64,000 nt of DNA from positions 8,077,501 through 8,141,500 of the forward strand of contig OU612070.1 in the NCBI GenBank assembly GCA_914767715.1, read 5' to 3'. The notes under the pieces were generated by a model. It saw only the letters and a list, made by a program, of their open reading frames with translations, was not told the DNA's origin and made no database searches. The DNA is from Membranipora membranacea (Eukaryota > Bryozoa > Gymnolaemata > Cheilostomatida > Membraniporidae). Shown here piece by piece: positions 23,801 to 34,911 of this stretch (the stretch's first letter is position 1; each line of letters opens with the position of its first letter). A program made the translations under genes and the position numbers.

Positions 23801-26800
23801 CTCGAAGAAAAATAAAAAAAGTGGCCTGTTACACAACATAGCATACCAGTTCTACCTAGACGGTTGTTTATGTGCTCAAACCCTACCTGGGTTGCTGGTA
23901 GCGGTATCCCATTATCCTAAGGAGGTTTATAATAGAATGCCACTACCAACAACTCGGGTAGGGTTTGAGCACAAAGACTTCTTTGACGGTGGTCTGTGAA
24001 CTTTGTTCTCATTATACAACATATTCAATTTTTGATAGCAGTCACAGAAACCATTTCATCGAATCAATCTGCTCCAAAAATAACAAATCAAGATGTAGTT
24101 ACGCATAGCAAGCCTACTGCTCAAGTTCTGCCATTGAAGTCTGCTACCCCTGAAAAACCCAGTAGAACTTCCACAACTTCTCCTGCTGAAAACAGGATGT
24201 CGTCAGGTCATGTTAGTACTACAGAATTGTATGGCAATGTGGGTAGACCGGAATCATGTGTAAGGATAGTCGACCTACACAGATACATACAGCAAGAAAA
24301 GACTGAGAACCCAACTCAACCTTTCCAGAGAGAGTTTGCAGTAAGTGCCTAGTGAAGTATGCAGGGTTATACACGTGCATACATGCCCATCAATTGCACT
24401 TAACCTAATTCTCTTATTTGTTAACAAAAGGTTTAAGTAGCCCTACAACATTTGAGCAAGGAGTTACTCCTGGATTTGAGTGTCATACAAGCCTGTTAGC
24501 AGGGAATATGAGTTCACTATTAGATGACAGCCTGTACATGTTTGACTGAGAAGTCAGGTGTTTCTCACCATGTGTTTAAATTTTATGAGGTGACTTCCTT
24601 TTTCCTTTTGAGTAAGTTCATAACTAGTCTAAATCAATTAACAAATTCTCGGAAAATGAAGCCATAATATGGGGACACGGCATCAATTCATTCGATTAAT
24701 GTTTTGTTAGAAAACTACTTCCCTGCTCTTTCTTCAGAAACGTGACCGCTTTTGTCCTATAAAAATGATGTCCTGATACAGTTACAGAAAATAACAAGCA
24801 ATATGTAGCCTGGCAGCTAGTTCTGCAGTGGTTATGCAATCTCTTTACACTGAAAAGGTTCATATAGCTCTGCTTTGAAAAACTATGTATAGTTTTAGAA
24901 GCTGTTCCCCCTACTCAACTATGAGGTATCTACTTTTAATTACTGATTTTGCTCACGACACTGTACAATGGTAGATAACTTCATTTATTGACATTTACAG
25001 TTCTCTTGGGTATAAAGGAGTGGTAGCTTTTTGAGCTGGTGCAGCCAGGGAGGGTTGGAGGTACAGCACTAGGAATAAATACCTCAAAAATGAGACGGGG
25101 AGAGAATTTCTAACACTATACATTATTTTTACGCAAAAGTGCTATACATTTTTTCAGTGTAAATATAGCTAGCTAACAAGCTGCCCGACTATAAATATTG
25201 TTTTGACGTTTCTGTAGTCTTTAATATACTGTATTTTATTTCCAGACGCTATCAATGTGTGATTTACCTAAAGAAAGTGGAGTTACTGCAGAAAACAAGC
25301 CTAAAAACAGATTCCGTAATATTATACCATGTGAGTTCAATTCATGATTTAATTTAACCAGAGAGGGTGGCACACCCTCTCTTATTTATCTCAGCATGGC
25401 CATTTTATGCAGTTTAATGAACATACTCCTCAGGTAATCAGTTACTTGCTTTTTTATGGCAAGGAGGCACTTGCAAATCAAATGTTGTCCGGTTGATTTA
25501 CTTAACGATGACATGAGAATTTGCATTTTATAATTCTATTTGACGATGATATTTCAATGGAGCTTGCTTTTAAGGTCCTTTATCCAATGTTTTCCAAAAT
25601 TTTCGATTTGCTGTGACCGTTCTTACATATTCAAAATGATCACGATGGAATCAAGGCTTGTCATGAATATGCTTTCACGGTAGATATAACCCAAAGATTG
25701 TTTCACCTTAAGGCTATACCACATACACCCGGTCTGAACCCGTTGAGGTCTGGTAATGTTTTGCCCGAACTAAATAAATGAGCTGGTCTTCAATTGCAGA
25801 TGATAAAAACCGAGTTATCTTGTCCACAGTTGATCAAGGGTACACTTCAGATTATATAAACGCAAGCTACATAGAGGTATGTCTAAAAGCATGGATGACA
25901 TAGAAATTCAATTCCTCAAAGCCCTTCAACTAGCTGAGCCTCAACAAAGTGATTATCTTAGTGAGGGCATTATTACTGAAGCTCCCAAAACAAGCTAAGT
26001 GTAATGAGAATTGTCACTTTCAATGCTAGACAATTTTGAAAGCAAATCAGCTCGGCAGAGGTTGCATTAATTGAATCGAGTTGTAGTGAGCTTGCAGGCA
26101 GATTGAGTCATTGAAAAACCAGAGATTTAGATCAGGATTGTAATTTAACCAACTCAACTGAATCCCATTACAACAATGACAGTACATCATTTATTCTAGA
26201 ACTTGAATGGTGAGGTGAAGTTTGTCGCATCCCAAGGTGAGTATATAATTATACTGATGATATAATGATATGAATCACATGATATTCAACTGGTGCTTCT
26301 TATCCATCATTCAACGCCAACACTGACATCTAACGGTTTCACACTGTACAATTTAGTCAGTGCATTTACATTTGCATTATGTCTGTGACATATACTCCAA
26401 ACTTACACCTTATTGAAATAGGCCCAAACTGATTATTGTAGGGCCTGTTCCTCACACAGTAGAAGATTTTTGGAGGATGGTACATATGACAAAGGCAGAG
26501 ATCATTGTCATGACTACTATGATTGTTGAAGAAGGAAAGGTAATGATGAGTACACTTTTCAAGTGTGATTGAGCATGAAGTAGTTGTTACATTATCAAAT
26601 TACAAAGCCCCGTTAACAACAAAACATAGGGCAGGCTGCCCCTAAAGAGGAAGTTGCCCGAAATCCTCGTACTGAGAGTGTGATACATCCTGCAGAAAAC
26701 ATGAATGTATCCTAGAGGTGAGGCCATGGGAGACCTTCTAATCGTGAGTGTGCAGCAAGCTGGCAGAAAGTGAGACAGGCACTAATCGCCCATTGGCAGT

Positions 26801-29800
26801 GACTTTGATCTTAGCCAATAGGCCGAGAAGCAACAACCCAGAACATGCCAGCTGTAAAAGCTCTTGAACAAATTGTATACAGAGGGACTTTCAATGTCGC
26901 AACATTTTGCATATCATTTCTATACTGTTTGCAGAGGAAATGTGAGCCGTATTGGCCGGACTCGGTCGGAGAGACTCAGCTGTATGGTAAATACAAAGTG
27001 ATGATGAAGGAAGAGTCTGTATACCCTTACTACACAATCCGTGTGATGGTCTATACATTCAAAAATGTAAGTCTGTATACCCGTACTACACAATCCGTGT
27101 GATGTGAGCAAGTGATAGCCAATCAAGGGTATGGACGATTTGGTTTTGGTCGACTCACGATGATGATGATATTTAATTTGATTTTGAATGCTATGCCAAG
27201 TCCCCATCAGCACCATCAGATTGTTATCAAATTTGTTGCCATATCAGTCAATTTCTCTTAATGTATGGGGTCAGTGAAATATATTATAATTATGGATTGC
27301 GGAAACATACCCGGCCCTGAACAAGCATGGCTGATTGAATGCATTTTCTTCTTTAAATGGTCCACAAGTTCAATAATGTACAGCGGACCACTTATAAAAC
27401 TTTTGTCAAGCGGCTTACCTGAGTTTTTGAAGGTTTTACTGAGACTTAAATCGATGCATAACGTAAAAGCTGCAAGGTTCTAACCTAGATCCAAATATTG
27501 AGACAACTAAGAATTTTATTCAAAGTTATATACTGATAGAATATCTCCACTTATAGCCACTTATTACCATAGATCCCTTTTACATAACTAGATGCATCGG
27601 GTTGGCGATTATTGCATTATTGCATCATCGCATTGTATTGATTATTGCATTATTGCATTACTAGATCAAGGAGTTAGAGAACTCCTTGACTGGATCAGCC
27701 AATAAGCTTTTATTTTTTGATACTTTATACTGTATGATTATTTTTAATGCATAGAATTGATTATTTTTGTAGGTTTCACGAGTCGTGACACAATATCACT
27801 ATACGGAATGGTTTGATAAGAATGTTCCTACAGCTGCTGGTCTGCTTAGCTTTAGATCTCGAGTCAAACAGACCACAACCTCATCAATCGCCCCAACCAT
27901 TATACACTGCAGGTAAAGATCATCTGAACACAAATAAATTATTCATAGTTATTTTGACATGGCAGTGTTTATAACGGGGATACGCAAAACACAGAAGTAA
28001 CAATGCCCAAAATGTTGAAAACACAGCTGTAAACCAATACCGACAAAAAATTGTCTTTTTATTCTCATTTATATTGTATAGCATAGCGAGTAATTATTTG
28101 AATAGTGACAGTTTATTTGTCATACTAGTAGCTTGGAGTCAACTTGAAATTATTTCGTAAATCTGTACTATACGTCTATCCCATTCCATTTGTCGTATTT
28201 TTTACACAGTGCTGGGGTTGGTAGGACAGGTACATATATAGCTCTAGATATGCTGATGGAGGCATCAAACAGACGCTCGATATCTGAGACAGATGAAGAT
28301 GTGGATGTATTCAGATGTGTAGATAATCTCAGAAAACAGAGAACAGCTATGGTACAAACGAATGTAAGTGTTTACACATGATTGCAATCACAACCTACCT
28401 CAAGAGCGGGTTTTACATGCCTTCACACATTGAGAAGAGCCTCTCCATTCTGCCCACTGCTGGTAAAAGACGTTATGTCATATTTTGATGATTTCAACTC
28501 AATTAATCTAATCGCTCATTTAAATGAGAAGTAATTATGATGATGTGACATAATGAGATAATGAAAACTAGTTTATTAGTGTTTACTCTCAAAGGTCTTT
28601 AATCTTAAGTTGGATACCTCTGAATTATTAAAATATGAGATAACGCTTTTCACCAGCAGTGGGAAGCATTATACTTCTATATCATGAGACTTTTCTTTCT
28701 TTACATTGTTCAAACACATCATAACACTCATATCATTGAAGTTTATTTTGAGAGGGAAGTTCTTTGAGGAAACGGCAAAATTAATATATTGCTTATAAAA
28801 AGGTTAAAGGGGAAGCGAGATTTCCCTATATTGAATGCCACTTGCATTTTTTACAACTCATCAAAACATTCCAGTAACAGTTCATCATTTTTGAGTAACA
28901 CAATTTGAGTAAAATATTTTGACGAAGAATAGGACCCCGACATTTTGGCAAATTCCGATTCACCCCAGCTATGACTGCAAAACTCTCAGTGATTGTTAGT
29001 CATGTTAGATGATCGGCCTTCAGACAGGATAAGCGTTAGTCTCTAAATCATTGAAAATAAATCTTTGGTCTCAAACGAGACTTTACTAAAGGAAAATCCG
29101 GCCATAAAATCTCAGGCAAAAGATATTATCTTTGATTTCCCCCCATAACTTTGTGCTATGTCACAGTGTCGTTGATAAGTTTTCATTAATTTTCAACGTT
29201 TCATCAAATTTTGTCACCTACGAATTGTGCCAGTCAAAACCAATGTCGCACTGAAAAATGTCTATTATCAATATTTTGAGCTCCACTGTCACTTGATCAG
29301 AGGTAAAGCAATGAAAGAAAGGTAAATGACCTTTGCACCTCAATATGTATGTTGTTGGTAAGCCAATCAGGATATCATACAAGATTTTTACCATAAATTT
29401 ATAGATACTTGTCTGTATGGACTGTGCTTTATAACAGACTCACTGATCAGGAGGGGACCTCCAAATCAAGGCGGGCCAACTCCAAAATATACAACAATTT
29501 CAAACTAAAATATCCATCTTTGCGAAATGTTAATATGTTGCCATAGTATTTTATTTATCTTCTTTCAGGCTCAGTACGCATTTCTATATGAAGTTCTATC
29601 AGAGGCTTTGACTTGTGGGAATACTTCAATCGACATGGCTAATTTCTCAACTAGGTTAAGACAGTTGCGCGATCAGGTATACTATTTAAGTGCACGGACA
29701 TTCTTTATCTACACACAGTGTACTTGCAAAGGTGTAAATTGAAGTTTTGCAGAGTGAATACTAACCCTTACCTTATAACATCCAGTCTGTTGTGATTACG

Positions 29801-32800
29801 ATGTAGTTCATCAGTGATCTACATGCCCAATAAAAATCTCAAAAGTCAGTATGCTATCACCCTGATAAAAGACATTTAACAATTCATCACTGTTACTTGC
29901 AGGACTCACAAAGTTCTCATACTGAACTACAAGCCCAGTATGATAATCTGATGAAGACTACAGAACTGAGAACTCATCAATACTCCACACAAGCTGAACT
30001 GGAGGAGAATAAACATAAGAATAGAGATCAGACTGTTGTACCTGGTATATCATGTTTATCTTTAGTTGGTTATAATTTACCTAGTATTCATCAAGCCTTT
30101 ATTTACAGACACCATCATAAATTCTACTTCCGACCATCATCATAGGAGTCTATAAGCATCATTTTCAAAATTCAACTTCATGATTGGAGGGGAGAGGGGG
30201 CTAGCTCCATCACAACCCATCACATCTTCCCAGGAAACAACTGTCCTATTTCAATACAGTAAATTGTCTCGCAGATCTGAATCAATTATATGAAATACGC
30301 AACATATCTAGGGATTCTGCATGGTTCCCCTATGAATGCGTACTGAAATTTCAATCCACCCAAACAGGTCTGAGCACTCCTCTCTGTAACATTGTGGTAT
30401 CCGCCCCTGTATTACTGCCAGTAATAAATATGTGCTTCATATTTATATTTAAAGTACAATTCAGAAATGTGAGATTATGGCAGCCGCAGCCTGAGAGGAA
30501 CGATTATATCAATGCAGTCTACTGCCATGTGAGTTAGAGAGATATATATGTATGTCACTTTTTGAATCGCTGTCTTGACAAGCTCAGTTGAACCTGCTCA
30601 ACATCAGGAACATCTGGAAAAGCCAGCTCATGTGCATTTGACAAATAAATAAATGGTGCAGGCAGGGAGGGTGCAGGTAATGTGCAGGGTGCAGGCAAAT
30701 GTTCTAGTTGAGCTGAGGGGTTGTGCCCTCGTAACAATAGGAAGCACAACTACAAACACTGTGAACAACATTCCCACAATGCAACTTAAGCTTCAATATA
30801 GATAAGGTCAATCATTGAGGTCAAAAATGATTCCCTTGTAGGCTTATTCACCATAACCAGTTCCCTATAAAAAAAACCTATATCAGTATATCTCTCATCT
30901 AAACGGATGTTTTATCGATTCTCTCTGTAATATATGATCCCAAATGAGGCCGATGGACTTCACCACCCAGTTCTCAACACTGTCCTAAATTACTTCTGAT
31001 TTCAGAATTACCATGAGAGGGACGGGTTTATAGCCACACAAACCCCTCTACCCGATACTAAACAGGATTTTTGGGCTATGGTAGTCGAACAGACATCCAG
31101 TTCAATCGTCTACTTCAATGATAATCAGGTTGGCGTCTGATAATGTATATAATATTTAATAATAAATGATAATATGGAAGTCTGTGAATTCGATTCGTGC
31201 CATTTCATCATCAAAGTGAGTGAATATTTGGTGATTCCATTATGGTTCAAAACTACTCTGAAGCAGTTTGTCTTTGTGTGATGGTGAACTGCATCAACTT
31301 CTGCTTCAGCTCTCTTTGACCTATAATATCAGTTCGTGATTGATTGTCCTTTCATGTGACCGTATTTATATACAAATTGATTACTTAACAGGACGAGCAG
31401 CCCTTCTGGCCGATGGATAAGGATGATACAATAAGTGCCGGAGATGTGGTAGTAAAGAATACACAAACTTTACAAGGAGTTCATACTGATGAATCTGAGC
31501 CTATCACTGAATATCAGCTCAGTTGTGTTCGTCAGGAATCGGTGAGAATCATACTTTACTCTCTGGGGAGAAAGTCTTCTTCACCCAACCCACCAATCAG
31601 AGCCAACACATTGACTTTCTACGATGGTGATTTTCCTCTTGACAGCATGTCATATACATGAAGATGATTATTTTAAAATATCATTTCGTACGCCGAGCAG
31701 TTTAAGATTGTAATAATATTTTTCTCTGTTTATTATACCTCTGTTTTAGACTAAGCATGAGTTGAGTATGTTTGAGGTAAAGCTGGGTGGTGATGATATT
31801 CCTACCTGTCAGCAACTTGTCAATATGTGTCAGAAGATTGAGAGATTTACAAGCACAAAGAACAGACCCGTCACTGTGATATGCAGGTATATTTGATATT
31901 AGGAGACATGCAAGTTCTCAGCTGTTAAAACGCAAAAAAATCAAATCCTCAATTACGCTAACAACAAACTGGTGATGTATTGTCGGGGCGTACATGTCTA
32001 CGGTGTTGTGAACCTGTGCAAATCCGTAACCCTTTTTGTAATTAAGACGCAGTCACATATAACAAATGTGTTTCCTGGAAGAACTTTTCAATAATGTAAG
32101 GGCGGAACAATTTCTAGTCCATGATCAGAAAATTTGAGGGATTGTAAATCACTTTCATTGACAGGGATGGGAGTAGACTGAGTGGACTGTTTATCATAGC
32201 TATGAATCTTTACCTGCGTACAAGGATAGAGCAACATTTAGATGTTGTGCTGGAGATAAAACTGGCCCAAAACAGCCGTCCTCAGTTTATTCCTAATGTG
32301 GTGAGTATTCTTCCCCTACAGCAAGATAGACGGAGATGATATCGTATCAACGGTCCCCGATTTTTAGAAAACAACCTGCCATGAACGGTATAGTGCTCAA
32401 GGGTTAGAAGTCAAGAGTCCATGGTCCCATTCAAACTGCATATGCGGTCAAACAATTGCTGTTTGATACCAGCTTAGAATTAGCATTCTACTTTAGCGCT
32501 AAGAATCTCGTCCAAAATAATTTTATCACTCACAGATAGCAATTATTTATGGACATCATAAATAAAAGAGTGTAGGTTCTCTGACTATTCTTCTTCAAAC
32601 CTGTATAAGATATGTTATGCTTATGAGAGTTCGACCTAAGACAACTAATAGCTAGTAGATAGGTCACCAATCATAAAGTGAGTTTCCAGATTCTTTTGCA
32701 TATGCAAAGGCGGGATGCAACTAGAGATTTATTGATGCTCCGATACTGTGAGCCAACAATATGAAGATTTGCAGAAACTTTGATTTTGTATTTATTTGTT

Positions 32801-32877
32801 TGCAGATTCAGTTTGTCAGGCTTTACGAGTTTGTGGAATATTACTTGTCGGACTTCGAGACATACGCCAACTACTGA
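17874..32877 (+). CDS. Receptor gene A: receptor-type tyrosine phosphatase, 25 exons
   Basis: Type I membrane protein of 1308 aa that should remove phosphate from tyrosines under control of its ectodomain. Exons: 17874-17937 (signal peptide, LLCILLTFF core), 19417-19680 and 19935-20204 (PAN/apple-like, cysteine-rich), 20412-20903 (beta-rich module, GWQYY), 21195-21518 (FN3-like), 21851-21951 and 22578-22785 (second FN3-like), 23030-23159 (transmembrane helix then RRR), 23417-23526, 24042-24340 (juxtamembrane, ELYGNV), D1 on 25246-25330, 25800-25876, 26200-26236, 26442-26539, 26935-27066, 27773-27912, 28210-28363, 29569-29676, D2 on 29903-30044, 30455-30528, 31006-31128, 31392-31541, 31750-31886, 32165-32300, 32806-32877. 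D1 has KNRFRNIIPYD, SDYINASYI, HCSAGVGRTGT and a WFD loop in place of WPD. D2 has VICRDGSRLSG and lacks the CX5R spacing, so it is a pseudo-phosphatase. All phases match (3927 nt). Confidence 0.9.
18346..18692. mobile_element. MITE with about 32-bp inverted ends, copy 1
   Basis: Lies in intron 1 of gene A. The left end CATTACAAAATAAAGTACAG is mirrored at the right by CTGTACTTTATTTTGAAATG, and the inverted repeat extends to about 32 bp (to AAATACCC). The 347-bp element has no coding capacity. A reversed relative lies at 39469-39793. No clean target duplication was recognised, so the superfamily is left open. Confidence 0.7.
20412..20903 (+). other. Exon for an uncharacterised beta-rich extracellular module (gene A)
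   Basis: One symmetrical phase-1 exon encodes about 164 residues found again in gene C (55247-55750) and, truncated, in gene B. Shared landmarks are GWQYYL, PVQC, YVxIFG, LLKP, SGINYQFxQN, a GDVIGWY-type strand (DDVVAVF in A) and AKHxxS. I recall similar GWQFY/GDVIGWY repeats in marine invertebrate adhesion proteins, but I cannot name a domain family. Alternating hydrophobic strands suggest a beta sandwich. A and C differ far more here than in the neighbouring FN3 modules. Confidence 0.6.
23871..23973. repeat. Foldback hairpin in gene A intron 9
   Basis: GTGCTCAAACCCTACCTGGG is matched by its inverse, ending in AGGGTTTGAGCAC at 23972. Arms are about 38 bp and the loop about 25-30 bp. The same hairpin is kept at 39857-39963 in gene B. 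Confidence 0.65.
27664..27698. repeat. Short hairpin in gene A intron 15
   Basis: CAAGGAGTTAGAGAACTCCTTG is a perfect 9-bp stem with a 4-base loop, kept also in gene B near 43625. It lies next to runs of ATTATTGCATT repeats. No function is proposed. Confidence 0.5.
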
Positions 32878-34911
32878 AGATCACATCTTGTTCTTTTTTA
32901 GTCTGCCCCATAATGACTACTGAACATTAGTTACATAATAACCCGACCAATTTTCCTACTAATTGACTACCTATGTTTTTGGCTCAAAAGTGTATTAATT
33001 CTCACGTACTGAAGTTGTTTTCCTACACGGCCTGTGTATTCATTCAGTAACAGTGCAATCTGTGAGAACATTGTGAGGGGAGTAGCCCCGATTTAATGTG
33101 AGTAGGTTTTCATGCTGCTGCTGACTGTCCAACAGGATTATCGCATGCTAGTAACCAAATTTGATTTTGTTGTATCAATGGTAACTGATTATTATTCTGT
33201 TGAAATACCCATGCTTTCTAACATGATATTTTTTTACTGACTCAGCTATTAATTATATTGTATTTCTCCACATATTTTGCAACAAGTACCACGATACAAG
33301 ATTTGTTATAGTTTCGATTCACCCTAGGGGAGTAAATACTATCTAGAGTTTAGTTAAGCTGGAGACAAAATGTTAGAGACAATATTTTGGCTGTTAACTA
33401 GCCTTAAAGTTAGCTTTTATGGGCAGGTGTGAGATGGCAAACTTTTCGACCAGCGAAAACTTGTTTCCTCTAGAGTTATGACCAAATTGCGCAACATTAC
33501 CATGTACCTCTTATTTTTCTCAGTAACCCCAAATAAAAAAAGATTTTAGATAACATCATCAGAGAAATTTATGCCCAAAACATCAATTGCGGACTCTGAT
33601 TTGATGTTGATTTTTCCACCCTCTTGTTTACATTTTCTCTTTATATAATTAATTATCTCAATGAATGGAGCTGGTATGCAACAAACGGTAATATCGAGTT
33701 AAAGTAATTTTTAAAGGTTTTCAAAACTTACAAGCATCTGGTCGCTACCATTGTCATATTTTAAGTGCTGTTTTATCAATTTACATTTCAATCGTTATGT
33801 AGTGCTGATGTGCTTTTATGATATTTAAGACGATAGTCAGTAATCATTGTTGATTAATTAATGGATAGTATTTGTAGTAAAGGCACACCAGGTAACGATT
33901 ATGGCGCTTTGTGTAGAAAGAAAGAACTCAAATTAGTAACATAGACTATGCAGTAGAGCTGGACGGGGTATGAACCTGGTCCTGACCCATGTGTATTGAC
34001 TCCTTGGGACACGACTGAGGACGGGTTTTAGCTTTGTTATTCATCGCTCACTTAGACCTGGGTAGTCAAATCAGTTGTACAATCAATTCTAGTAATTTGG
34101 TGCTTTGATTTTGCAGTTGTGACTGGAACTGAGTATGAATCTTGCACTGCAAAATACTTTCTGTATTCTTTGTCAGGTATAATTTGGTTTTACCAGTGTG
34201 CAGCAAAACACAATTCCAGTAATGCTGTTTCATGCATACCCTATTCCCGACTGTTACTCGGTTTGGCATGCATGTTCCACCCCTATAGTGTAGATGGCTC
34301 CCCAAGCACAGTCCTGCTTGATCGCTTAAACCTGGGAACCAGACCCGATTCTGCCTTCAGGTACCTGTTTCAGCCCCACTATGAAGTACGGTCCAAGCGT
34401 CACCTATCACATAGTCAAATGGATCGGATTCGGATAACCTACTTTTCCACTGCAAATCAAAATAATGAGATCTTACCATCTTTGCAGGAAAAACAAACTA
34501 ACCCATATAGCCAATTGTGACCATGTTAGCAATGGCTCATTTAATAGGTATTATTCCATTCCCTGCTCAATATAATCAAATTCTTCCATATTATATTAGT
34601 TCCCAAGATGGTCAAAGGCCCTTACGCAATTTTCAAATGTCAGGGCCAAAGTTCAGCGCTTCCATTATGGGTCACAAAATTCAATGGCCCCAGAGTAAAC
34701 ACTGCTTAACTCAGTTGTTTTTTGTTCACAATGAATGGTCTCAGCGAACAAAAATGTAACGAGGAAGTAAATAAGGTGCTCTGCTTTAATGTAAGCGTTG
34801 AGCTCGGAGAATGAACATGAGTTATTACTGATCAGTACTTGCTCCATATGTGAAATCAATGACTTGCTAAAGATTGGATATTCAACTATTGCTCAGCTTC
34901 AACTAGATGAC
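32878..34911. other. Spacer between genes A and B (duplicated between B and C)
   Basis: No coding exon was recognised. The stretch is repeated almost unchanged at about 51207-53228, between genes B and C, so it belongs to the duplicated unit and should hold the 3' UTR of the phosphatase gene followed by the promoter of a C-type gene. Open frames around 34119-34759 lack family resemblance and are not consistently open in the second copy. Confidence 0.6.

Noticed and set aside
29569-30045. Extending D1 exons through longer open frames seen at each exon
   Set aside because: The extensions run past good GT donors into intron sequence and break the alignment to phosphatase domains.
34119-34759. 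Possible genes upstream of receptor B
   Set aside because: Open frames of 80-133 codons have no family resemblance, and the matching frames upstream of gene C (52486-52891) are interrupted differently.
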